DNA of 8,826 bases, from the NCBI GenBank assembly GCA_021828245.1, contig JAKASC010000092.1, forward strand, positions 1 through 8,826, given 5' to 3'. Source of the DNA: Acidobacteriota bacterium (GTDB lineage Bacteria > Acidobacteriota > Terriglobia > UBA7540). This document shows, piece by piece, positions 1 to 6,541 of the stretch. The notes below the pieces were generated by a model. The model saw nothing but the letters and a program-made list of their open reading frames with translations, had not been told where the DNA came from and searched no databases. A program made the translations under genes and the position numbers. The first letter of the stretch is position 1. Each line of letters begins with the position of its first letter.

Positions 1-1962
1 GGCGAGAACAAGCTGATGGTGGGGCGGTTGGAGGGAGAAGAACGCATCTCCGGCCTCTTTCACTTCCAACTCGAACTCAGCTCAACGGACGACTCGCTCA
101 ATGCCGCGGACATTGTGGGCAAGGACGCCACGGTCACCTTGCTTCTGCCAGGCTCCAAAGCTCGGTATATCAACGGCGTCATTAGCCGGTTCGCGCAAGG
201 GGGCAAGGACGCGCGCTTCACCACCTATTTCGCCGACCTGCGACCCTGGTTGTGGCTGCTGACGCTCAAATCGGATTCACGAATCTTTCAAAACAAGACG
301 GTGCCGGATATCCTCCAGCAGATTTTTTCCGAGCCGGAATGCGGCCATTACAGAAGCGCGCTCAATGGCAGTTACCGTTCGCGCGAATACTGCGTGCAGT
401 ATCAGGAAACTTCTTTGGCTTTCGTTTCCCGCCTGATGGAGGAAGAAGGCATCTTTTACTTTTTCGAGCACCAGTCCGATCGGCATACGCTGGTCGTGGC
501 TGATGACCCCTCGGCGTACCTGAGTTGTCCGGGTCTCGACGTCGTTCGGCTGAGGCCGCGGCAGGCGTCGCGGGAAGAACTCGACGCCGTTCTGGAATGT
601 TCGCTCGAGCACTCGGTGACGCCCATTCAATACCAAGCCAACGACTATAATTTCACCACCCCCTCCACCAGCTTGCTGAGCGAGGCGACCACCCCCCACG
701 CCGAGTCCATCAGCCCTATGGCGCACGCGCTCCACACGGACACGCCGCCCGCCATCTACGAATATCCCGGCCGATACGGCACCGCCACCGAGGGAAGCGA
801 CGTGGCCGATAAACGCCTGAGCGCGTTCGAGGCTCAACGCACCATTTTGCGTGGCATCAGCACCTGCCGAGCCTTTCAGCCCGGCTGCAAGTTCACGCTC
901 TCAGACCACTACCGCCGGGATGTGAATACCGAATATGTTCTGCTCTCCGTGACGCATCGCGCCACCGCTCAGGACTACTCCAACACCTTTGAGGCGATTC
1001 CCGCCAAAACGCCTTACCGTCCGCTCCTTCAAACCCCGCGCCCCAAAATCCCCGGCACTCAGACCGCGGTGGTGGTGGGCAAAGCGGGCGAGGAAATTTG
1101 GACTGACCAGTACGGCCGGATCAAAGTGAAATTTCACTGGGACCGGGACAAAGCCCGCGATGAGACCTCCTCTTGCTGGGTTCGCGTGGCGCAGGGCTGG
1201 GCCGGCAAAGGCTGGGGCAGTCTGTTTATCCCGCGCCTGGGACAGGAAGTCGTCGTCAGCTTTCTGGACGGCGATCCGGACCGCCCGCTCGTCACCGGGT
1301 GCGTCTATAACGCGCAGCAGGTGGTTCCTTACTCCCTCCCCGGGGAGCAATCCAAAAGCACCGTGAAGACCAATTCCACCAAAGGAGGCAACGGCTTTAA
1401 CGAATTGAGGTTTGAAGATAAAGCCGGCTCCGAGGAGGTTTACCTTCACGCCCAAAAAGACCTGTCCGTCCAAGTTCTGGGCAGCGAGACTCGCACCGTC
1501 CAGAAATCGCGCTCCGCGACCATCCAGGAGGAAGACGATCAACTCACCGTCGCCAAGGGCAATCGCACCATCGCGGTCCAAGAGGGCAATGAATCGCACG
1601 AGGTGAAAGGGAAAAGAGATCTGACCGTCACCGGCAATGAAACGCATACCAACAAGGCGGACTTCGCGCAAACGGTGTCCGGCAATTTTACGCTGAAGGT
1701 TTCCGGCAATCTCAGCATTGAGGTCAGCGGCTCCGTCAAAATCAAGGCTGGAACCTCGCTTAACACGGAGGCGGGCACGTCGCTCACCAACAAAGCCGGC
1801 ACTGACCTGACGAATGAGGCGGGAACTTCTCTCACCAACAAAGCCGGCACCACGATGAGCCACGAAGCGAACATCTCGATTTCCAGTAAAGCCAACGCCT
1901 CGCAAACCGTGGAAAGCGACGGCTTGGTGAGCGTCAAGGGGTCATTGGTCAAGATTAACTAA
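1..1962 (+). CDS. vgrG: Type VI secretion tip protein VgrG (TssI), 5' end outside window
   Basis: Spike protein of a contractile injection machine: a gp27-gp5-like trimer that tops the Hcp tube and carries a PAAR tip. The frame is open from base 1. The first in-frame ATG is at 16, but the residues before it (GENKL) and those after it match the usual conserved N-terminal stretch of VgrG, so I infer that roughly 15-20 residues lie upstream of the window. Counting from the ATG at 16 (648 residues), 1 to about 345 is the gp27-like region. About 350-440 is the gp5 OB-fold with the hallmark run GQEVVVSFLDGDPDRP and a following YN. After about 460 comes the NELRFEDKAG transition into a long octad-repeat beta-helix needle ending at residue 648. 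No effector domain follows the needle, so cargo must be non-covalent or carried by a partner. The next gene starts 44 bases downstream on the same strand. Confidence 0.95.
   Translation, partial: GENKLMVGRLEGEERISGLFHFQLELSSTDDSLNAADIVGKDATVTLLLPGSKARYINGVISRFAQGGKDARFTTYFADLRPWLWLLTLKSDSRIFQNKTVPDILQQIFSEPECGHYRSALNGSYRSREYCVQYQETSLAFVSRLMEEEGIFYFFEHQSDRHTLVVADDPSAYLSCPGLDVVRLRPRQASREELDAVLECSLEHSVTPIQYQANDYNFTTPSTSLLSEATTPHAESISPMAHALHTDTPPAIYEYPGRYGTATEGSDVADKRLSAFEAQRTILRGISTCRAFQPGCKFTLSDHYRRDVNTEYVLLSVTHRATAQDYSNTFEAIPAKTPYRPLLQTPRPKIPGTQTAVVVGKAGEEIWTDQYGRIKVKFHWDRDKARDETSSCWVRVAQGWAGKGWGSLFIPRLGQEVVVSFLDGDPDRPLVTGCVYNAQQVVPYSLPGEQSKSTVKTNSTKGGNGFNELRFEDKAGSEEVYLHAQKDLSVQVLGSETRTVQKSRSATIQEEDDQLTVAKGNRTIAVQEGNESHEVKGKRDLTVTGNETHTNKADFAQTVSGNFTLKVSGNLSIEVSGSVKIKAGTSLNTEAGTSLTNKAGTDLTNEAGTSLTNKAGTTMSHEANISISSKANASQTVESDGLVSVKGSLVKIN
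1675..1959 (+). repeat. Octad repeats encoding the VgrG beta-helix needle
   Basis: Residues 554-648 (numbered from the ATG at 16) fall into consecutive 8-residue units. The first are VSGNFTLK and VSGNLSIE, and later ones follow the pattern AGTSLTNK/AGTSLTNE. This resembles the VxG octads of the T4 gp5 triple-stranded beta-helix. The eighth position alternates strictly Lys/Glu from K561 to K641 (K561, E569, K577, E585, K593, E601, K609, E617, K625, E633, K641). At DNA level the 36-base stretch at 1768-1803 recurs at 1816-1851 with four mismatches, including an identical 20-base core at 1783-1802 and 1831-1850. Confidence 0.85.
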
Positions 1963-2006
1963 GCCGCCCGGCCTCGGAGCCGGAAGCCGGCACTCACGAT
2001 GCAACG

Positions 2007-2657
2007 ATGGCTGAAGCGGAGGAACTCATTCAACGCTATCCCAACGGGCAGGTGAAACATATCGCGCGACTGGTCGAGGGCAAACTGGAAGGCGAGGCCC
2101 TCAACTACGACCCCGACGGTCGCTTAATCTGCCGCGCCACATTCAAGCAAGGCTTGTTGCACGGGGAGACGATTCTCTATGACGCGCGCGGCGCGATTGC
2201 CCAAAAATTGAATTACGCGAACGGCCAACTGAACGGCCCGGCCCTCATCTACGTGGACCAACGGCCTCGATGGAAGACGTTTTACAAGGATGGCAAGCAG
2301 GAAGGGGAAGCCATCCTGGGCGATGAAGCCGGCCGCCCCACGGCCAAATTCACCTACCACGCCGGCGTGTTGGAAGGCCAGGCCAGTTGGCTGGACGAGG
2401 CAAATCGCGTCGTTAGAAAATCGCTCTATCAAGGCGGCCAATTGAACGGCCCGACGGCCGAATACTACCCGAGCGGCAAGGTTCGTCGGGTTTTGCACTA
2501 CAAGGACGGCCTGTTGCACGGCGAAGTCCTGAGCTATGACGAAGATGGAAAATTGAAGGAAAAGTTGTATTATCAGAACGGTCAGCGTGTCCCTGAGCCG
2601 CCAGGCCAGCCCTCCGGGGCTTTGGCAGGGCAGGGGGAAGTGAGGAAAGCGAGGTGA
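2007..2657 (+). CDS. MORN_2-repeat protein (YwqK antitoxin-like family)
   Basis: A 216-residue protein made almost entirely of about eight MORN-variant repeats of roughly 24 residues, spanning residues 11-195. The units follow a pattern like YxxxGxxxxxxxYxxGxLxGxxxx, for example YPSGKVRRVLHYKDGLLHGE. A short Pro/Gly-rich, then basic tail follows. It has no signal peptide or membrane segment, so it is probably cytoplasmic. The family is often annotated as YwqK-type antitoxin, after the Bacillus YwqK immunity protein, but MORN_2 repeats are structural and occur in many unrelated roles. It lies between vgrG and the PAAR-like gene, where vgrG islands commonly carry an adaptor, chaperone, effector or immunity gene; which applies here is unknown. 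The ATG at 2007 has no clear ribosome site. An ATG at 1999 is out of frame. The stop overlaps the next gene's ribosome site. Confidence 0.85.
   Translation: MAEAEELIQRYPNGQVKHIARLVEGKLEGEALNYDPDGRLICRATFKQGLLHGETILYDARGAIAQKLNYANGQLNGPALIYVDQRPRWKTFYKDGKQEGEAILGDEAGRPTAKFTYHAGVLEGQASWLDEANRVVRKSLYQGGQLNGPTAEYYPSGKVRRVLHYKDGLLHGEVLSYDEDGKLKEKLYYQNGQRVPEPPGQPSGALAGQGEVRKAR
2037..2591 (+). repeat. Tandem MORN_2 coding repeats (about 8 units)
   Basis: Eight degenerate units of about 22-24 codons lie in the YwqK-like gene. They are recognisable by recurring (G)xLxGE/P-type turns: GKLEGE, GLLHGE, GQLNGP, GKQEGE, GVLEGQ, GQLNGP, GLLHGE. The repeat is clear in protein but diverged in DNA, apart from short shared words such as TTGCACGG around 2157 and 2514. 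This points to old rather than recent duplication. Confidence 0.75.
2651..2657 (+). promoter_or_regulatory. Ribosome binding site overlapping upstream stop codon
   Basis: GAGGTGA ends five bases before the ATG at 2662 and contains the TGA stop (2655-2657) of the MORN gene. It is the best Shine-Dalgarno-like site in the window and fixes the start of the PAAR-like gene. The arrangement suggests translational coupling of the two proteins. Confidence 0.55.
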
Positions 2658-2661
2658 ACTG

Positions 2662-3051
2662 ATGGCCATCCAAGTCGGCGCCGGCGCTATGCTGCAATGC
2701 AGTTTCGGAGTGGCCCCCAGCGCCCTGGCTGTGTTGCCGCAGAATCGTGTTCTGTGCGGCGGCCTTCCGGCTGCCACGATTCAAGACAATGTGCCGATGA
2801 TGAATGTGCCGCCGTTTGGCATGTGCAGTTCGCCCGCCAACCCGGCCGTGGCGGCGGCGACGGCGGCGGCGGCCGGCGTGCTCACGCCCATGCCTTGCGT
2901 CCCCGTAATCCCTGCGCCGTGGCTGCCGGGCTCGCCCACCGTCTTGATTGGCAACATGCCCGCCCTCGATAATAATTCCAAACTGATGTGCGCCTGGGGT
3001 GGCGTGATTCAGATTGTCAACCCCGGAGGTTTCACGGTCATGGTTCCCTAA
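2662..3051 (+). CDS. DUF4280 PAAR-like spike-tip protein
   Basis: A 129-residue stand-alone DUF4280 domain, a family regarded as PAAR-like, expected to cap the VgrG trimer as the sharp, membrane-piercing tip. Family hallmarks visible are the start (VGAGAMLQCSFG), the DN-x-PM-x-N stretch near 42-48, PFGMC at 51-55, the Ala/Thr-rich NPAVAAATAAA run at 60-70, LTPMPCVP at 74-81, and KLMCAWGGVI at 107-116. Four family-typical cysteines (C13, C55, C79, C110) could form a metal site like that of true PAAR tips; C32 is additional. The length equals the domain alone, so no toxin is fused at either end. The gene begins four bases after the MORN gene with a good ribosome site, and the vgrG linkage supports the tip role. 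A phage-tail or other contractile-particle tip is the main alternative setting. Confidence 0.9.
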   Translation: MAIQVGAGAMLQCSFGVAPSALAVLPQNRVLCGGLPAATIQDNVPMMNVPPFGMCSSPANPAVAAATAAAAGVLTPMPCVPVIPAPWLPGSPTVLIGNMPALDNNSKLMCAWGGVIQIVNPGGFTVMVP

Positions 3052-3097
3052 GCGGCCTGAGCCCGCGTGGCGCTAAGGGATCCTGATTTAACCGCTC

Positions 3098-3838
3098 ATG
3101 CCTTACGATTTTTCAGTGGACAAAAAGACCGGCCTGTTGCTCCTCACAGGCTATGTTTTGGTCTCCTTCTTGCTTTTTGTGGCCGGGTTTTTGTTTGGGC
3201 TCAACTACGGCCTGTCATCGAAAGTGGCGGAGATTCTGGCTCGCTCTTCGCCTCCGGCCGTTTCCCAGCCCGCCGTGGCGACGGCGAAGCCGTCTCTGCA
3301 AACCCTCCAAACGTCGCTTCCCACCCCGCGGGTGACGCCGCCTTCGCTCACGCCGAGCGTGCCCAGTCCGGCGTCAGCCGTTTTATCACCGCCATCCGTC
3401 ACCGCCGCGAGCGCCCTGGTTGCCAGCGCAGCAGCGGCGCCTCAAACCCCGGCTCCGCAGTCCACGCCGGCCAGCAAAAGCCCTGCTGCGGCTTCATCCA
3501 CCGCAACTTCATCCACTTCGGCAACTCCTCCTGCCGCGTCGCCGGCTCTGGCCACCGCTGCGGCCGCCCAACCGGCCTCTCCTCCCGCCCGCCAGCCGGG
3601 CTACTCGATTCAGGTAGGCGCTTTCCTTAACGCTGCCAATGCCGCTCGACTCGCCAAAAACTTGCAAAAGATGGGTTATCCGGCCAATGTCTTTAATTTC
3701 CCGGATTCGGATTATCGAGTCTGGCACGCGGTGCGCTTCGGCCAATTCAAGCATTTGGAGGCTGCCGCCCGCGCCGCGCGGCGTTTCGAGCGGACCGAAC
3801 AATTGCTGGCCATCGTCCGGCGCGCCGATTCCCTCTAA
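3098..3838 (+). CDS. Membrane-anchored SPOR-domain protein
   Basis: A 246-residue protein with three parts. A short cytoplasmic N-terminus is followed by one transmembrane helix at about 13-35. Next comes a low-complexity linker of about 120 residues (roughly 50-168) rich in Pro, Ala, Ser and Thr. A C-terminal SPOR domain (169-246) begins YSIQVGAF and contains a typical second half around YRVWHAVRFGQF. SPOR domains bind peptidoglycan strands lacking stem peptides, mostly at division septa, so the C-terminus is expected outside the cytoplasmic membrane; FtsN-, DamX- and DedD-like proteins share this build. The gene follows the PAAR-like gene after 46 bases on the same strand, so it may be co-transcribed and help anchor the injection machine to the wall, but an independent cell-division or envelope role is equally possible. 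No strong ribosome site is seen; an AAGGGA near 3075 is too far from the ATG. Confidence 0.85.
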   Translation: MPYDFSVDKKTGLLLLTGYVLVSFLLFVAGFLFGLNYGLSSKVAEILARSSPPAVSQPAVATAKPSLQTLQTSLPTPRVTPPSLTPSVPSPASAVLSPPSVTAASALVASAAAAPQTPAPQSTPASKSPAAASSTATSSTSATPPAASPALATAAAAQPASPPARQPGYSIQVGAFLNAANAARLAKNLQKMGYPANVFNFPDSDYRVWHAVRFGQFKHLEAAARAARRFERTEQLLAIVRRADSL

Positions 3839-3862
3839 GCTGTCCGCTCCCGCTTGCCTGGC

Positions 3863-3880
3863 TGTCGGTTGAGTCCGACG
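3863..3880 (+). terminator. Small hairpin after SPOR gene, weak terminator candidate
   Basis: GTCGG (3864-3868), a 6-base loop and CCGAC (3875-3879) form a perfect 5-bp stem, extended by a T-G wobble. It begins 25 bases after the SPOR stop, where the left operon should end. No T-tract follows, so it is at best a weak or factor-dependent terminator. Confidence 0.2.
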
Positions 3881-3947
3881 CCCCACGCCCTCCGCTATGC
3901 GATGATTCTCAACGCCCGGCACGTTCAGTTTCGTTCAGCCGGCCGAC

Positions 3948-3976
3948 TTGCCAGCAGCCAACTGATGTGCTAGGTT
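3948..3976 (+). promoter_or_regulatory. Putative sigma70-like promoter for the YfhO-family gene
   Basis: TTGCCA (3948-3953, five of six bases of the -35 consensus), a 17-base spacer, then TAGGTT (3971-3976) preceded by TG one base upstream, giving an extended -10. The -10 box itself matches only moderately. Transcription would begin near 3983, just upstream of the ATG at 3998 and downstream of the alternative TTG at 3977, so this promoter would favour the ATG as start. Confidence 0.3.
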
Positions 3977-3997
3977 TTGACGCGCTTTTGGCTCCCG

Positions 3998-6541
3998 ATG
4001 AAAGAATTGTCCCCAGCTTCCACCGTTCCGCCGCTCAGTGACAAGCCGGACCATCAGCCTCTCGATGCGCGAGACGCCGCCGCCATGAGCGCGCTCGTCG
4101 CCGGCGTCGTTTTGATTTTTTGGAAGGTTGTCGTGGCCGGCCAGGTTTTCTGTTACCGTGACGTGCTCAACCAGAGCTATCCAGAGGCGAAATTTGTGCG
4201 CCACCTGCTGCGTCGTGGGGTGTTGCCCATGTGGAATCGCTATCTCAATTTTGGCCAGCCGCAGTTGGCCAATCCCAATGCGTTGGTCTTTTATCCCACC
4301 ACGCTGCTGATGGCGTTGCTGCCGCTCAACCTGGGCTACTCGCTCCATTTTGTTTTGCACTTCGCCTGGATGGCGCTTGGCGCCTATCTATTGGCGCGGC
4401 AATGGGGGCAGTCGCGGGTGGCGGCGCTGGCGGCGGGCGCCGTCTTTGTGCTGAGCGGGCCGGTGCTCTCCCTGGGCAGCTTTTACAATCAGATCGCCGC
4501 CGCGGCCTGGGTTCCGTGGGCTCTATGGGCCACCGACCGCGCTCTTGAGAAAGCGTCCGCGCGGCGCTGGGCGTGGTTGGCGGCGATTTTTGCCCTTCAA
4601 TTCCTCGGCGGCGAACCGTTCACCTTTATTGCGACCTTCATGCTCTGCTTTGCCTACGCCGTCCATCAGCGCGGCACGTGGAAGAAGTTTTGTGTGCCCT
4701 CCAACCGAACAGTGTTCCTCACGTTCGTGGCGGTGGGGCTGCTGGCGCTGGGCCTGGCGGCGATGCAACTGATTCCCGGCCTGATTCTGTTGCAGGATTC
4801 TTTGCGCGGAGCGATGGGTATGCCCTACGGCCAGGTCACTTATTGGTCGCTCTGTCCGTTGAGTCTGCTTGACATGGTGATGCCGGCCTTCTTTGGCCCC
4901 ATGTTCACCACCCCTTCCATGTGGGCGATGGTTCTGAATTTTGGCAATCGCGCCTACTTTCCTTCGCTTTTTGTCGGTTTCGTTCCATTTTTTCTCGCTG
5001 CCGTCGGATGGCGACCCAGCCAAGGCCGCGCGCGCAACTTCGCGGGTTGGGCAGCCGTCGGTTTGCTCCTGCTCAGCTTTGGACGCTTCACGCCGCTGTT
5101 TGCTTTGGCTTACTTGGTTTTCCCGCCGCTTCAACTGGTCCGTTTTCCGATCAAGCTGTTGGTTCCCTTTGCGCTGTTGGTAGCCATGCTGGCCGGCTGG
5201 GGCATTGATGACCTGCGGGAGAATAGCGACGCCCTTCGACGTCGTGCCCAAAAACTCTTGCGCCCGCTCGAGCTTCTGTTGGGTTTGGTTGCTGCGCTGT
5301 GGCTAGCCGCCTGGCTCGCGCCCACGGCGGTCATCCCGCTGGCCGCGTGGCTGCTTCGCTGGTCGAGCAGCGTGGCCACCAGCTATTACCATTGGCCGCA
5401 GCCCACCCTGCAAAAGGCCGGAGTGTATGCGCTCATTATGCTCCGGCTCCATTTGCCGGAACTCCTCGGCTATTCTCTCGGCGGCGCCATCTGGCTCATC
5501 TTGATTCAAAAGGGCCATCGCTGGGCCAGAAAGGCTTTGCCTCTGGCCGTCGTCGTGGCATTGAGTGAACTTCTGCTGGCCAATTACGGCGTCAATCCCA
5601 CCGTTCCTGGGTGGTTTTACGCTTATCACCCGCCCGTGCTCGACCACGCACAGCCGTCGCCCATGCCCTACCGTTTTGCCGTCCTGTACGGCTCCTCGGC
5701 ACTGGTGACGGTCACCACAAACCAAGCCCAGCCCATTTTGAATTTCCAGAGCATCCCCTTGGCTCAAAAGCTTTCGCCGCTTGCGCAGAGCGAATTCCAG
5801 GAGCGCTTGCTTTTGGAAGATGGTGGCATGGTGGAGGGGGTTGAGAGCATCTCCAACGTGGACGTGGACCTATCCTTTCCTCCGCAAATGTTCGTTTTCT
5901 GGGTCTATGCCGCGAGCGAAGCGCGCGACCCATCGGAAGAAGCGTGCATGTTGGGTCGGGCCAACGTTCGCTACCAGATTATTGGACATCCACTCGATTT
6001 GCCGACGTTGCGCCGCGTCGCCTCAGTTTTCAATGGAACCTCTGAACCCAGTTATCTTTATGAGAACCGCTGTTTTCTGCCGCGCGCCTATGTTGCTGGC
6101 CAAGCGCGGTTCGCTCCGAGCGCAAGCGAAGTTTTGGCGTCACTGTCTTCCCCAAATTTCGATGCGGCTCGCATCGTTTTCTTGGACCGCCGGTCGGATT
6201 CCACCCCGCCCGCTGTGGCGTCGCCGACGGCTGCCGGGCAGATTGATAGTTTCACGCACTCCCCCAACGAGGTGCGGCTCGAAGCCACGCTGACCGAGCC
6301 CGGTTACGTGGTGCTCTTGGACCGCTTCGCTCGCGGCTGGCACGCCACGCTCGACGGGCATCCGGTTCCCATCCTGCGCGCCAACTTGCTGTTTCGCGCC
6401 GTCCGCGTGGGACCGGGAACCCACACCATCAATTTCACTTACCGGACTCCAGGGCTGAGGCTTGGCTTGGCCATCACCCTGCTCAGCGTGCTTTTCCTCC
6501 TGGCCATGCTGATCCTAAATCCGACCCTCACGCCGTTTTGA
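3998..6541 (+). CDS. YfhO-family (GT-C-like) polytopic membrane protein
   Basis: An 847-residue integral membrane protein resembling the bacterial YfhO family, GT-C-fold enzymes that transfer sugars from polyprenyl-phosphate carriers to envelope polymers. After a first transmembrane helix comes the typical first outer loop, with YRDVLNQSYPE (Asp at residue 55, a candidate catalytic acid) and then PMWNRYLNFGQP and NPNALVFYP. Many hydrophobic helices follow to about residue 510. A large extracytoplasmic region (about 530-800) ends in the family's beta-rich segment (RFARGWHATLDGHPVP), and a last transmembrane helix closes the C-terminus. I chose the ATG at 3998; an in-frame TTG at 3977 would add seven residues but lies inside the inferred promoter. 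Neither start has a convincing ribosome site. The 3' end overlaps the convergent GT39-type gene by 27 bases. Substrate and acceptor are unknown. Confidence 0.85.
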   Translation: MKELSPASTVPPLSDKPDHQPLDARDAAAMSALVAGVVLIFWKVVVAGQVFCYRDVLNQSYPEAKFVRHLLRRGVLPMWNRYLNFGQPQLANPNALVFYPTTLLMALLPLNLGYSLHFVLHFAWMALGAYLLARQWGQSRVAALAAGAVFVLSGPVLSLGSFYNQIAAAAWVPWALWATDRALEKASARRWAWLAAIFALQFLGGEPFTFIATFMLCFAYAVHQRGTWKKFCVPSNRTVFLTFVAVGLLALGLAAMQLIPGLILLQDSLRGAMGMPYGQVTYWSLCPLSLLDMVMPAFFGPMFTTPSMWAMVLNFGNRAYFPSLFVGFVPFFLAAVGWRPSQGRARNFAGWAAVGLLLLSFGRFTPLFALAYLVFPPLQLVRFPIKLLVPFALLVAMLAGWGIDDLRENSDALRRRAQKLLRPLELLLGLVAALWLAAWLAPTAVIPLAAWLLRWSSSVATSYYHWPQPTLQKAGVYALIMLRLHLPELLGYSLGGAIWLILIQKGHRWARKALPLAVVVALSELLLANYGVNPTVPGWFYAYHPPVLDHAQPSPMPYRFAVLYGSSALVTVTTNQAQPILNFQSIPLAQKLSPLAQSEFQERLLLEDGGMVEGVESISNVDVDLSFPPQMFVFWVYAASEARDPSEEACMLGRANVRYQIIGHPLDLPTLRRVASVFNGTSEPSYLYENRCFLPRAYVAGQARFAPSASEVLASLSSPNFDAARIVFLDRRSDSTPPAVASPTAAGQIDSFTHSPNEVRLEATLTEPGYVVLLDRFARGWHATLDGHPVPILRANLLFRAVRVGPGTHTINFTYRTPGLRLGLAITLLSVLFLLAMLILNPTLTPF

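Noticed and set aside
277..837. 186-codon - strand frame in the VgrG N-terminal region
   Set aside because: Antisense to conserved gp27-like coding sequence; Arg/Gly/Val-rich with no domain pattern.
901..1905. 334-codon open frame on the - strand inside vgrG
   Set aside because: It lies antisense to a strongly recognisable VgrG domain, has low-complexity Gly/Val/Arg/Phe composition mirroring the octad repeats, and resembles no family. It is a shadow of GC-rich codon use.
1968..1990. CCGGC/GCCGG inverted repeat between vgrG and the MORN gene
   Set aside because: Only a 5-bp stem with competing GCCGG copies and no T-tract; such repeats are expected by chance at this GC content.
2124..2777. 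217-codon - strand frame over the MORN gene
   Set aside because: Antisense to the repeat protein; its internal periodicity is only the mirror of the MORN repeats.
2848..2875. GGC-rich triplet run that might be a phase-variable microsatellite
   Set aside because: It encodes the Ala/Thr-rich segment that is conserved in DUF4280 proteins, is interrupted, and triplet slippage would not shift the frame.
3067..3630. 187-codon + strand frame overlapping the SPOR gene
   Set aside because: It shares DNA with the SPOR gene in another frame, has no recognisable domain, and the SPOR frame has clear transmembrane and SPOR signatures.
3916..3942. CCGGC...GCCGG flanking two GTTCAG words spaced ten bases apart
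   Set aside because: A short stem with a 17-base loop and a 6-base direct repeat; too weak to call an operator or terminator.
4523..5251. 242-codon - strand frame within the YfhO-family gene
   Set aside because: Composition is Gln/His/Lys/Glu-rich, typical of the complement of hydrophobic membrane codons; no motif.
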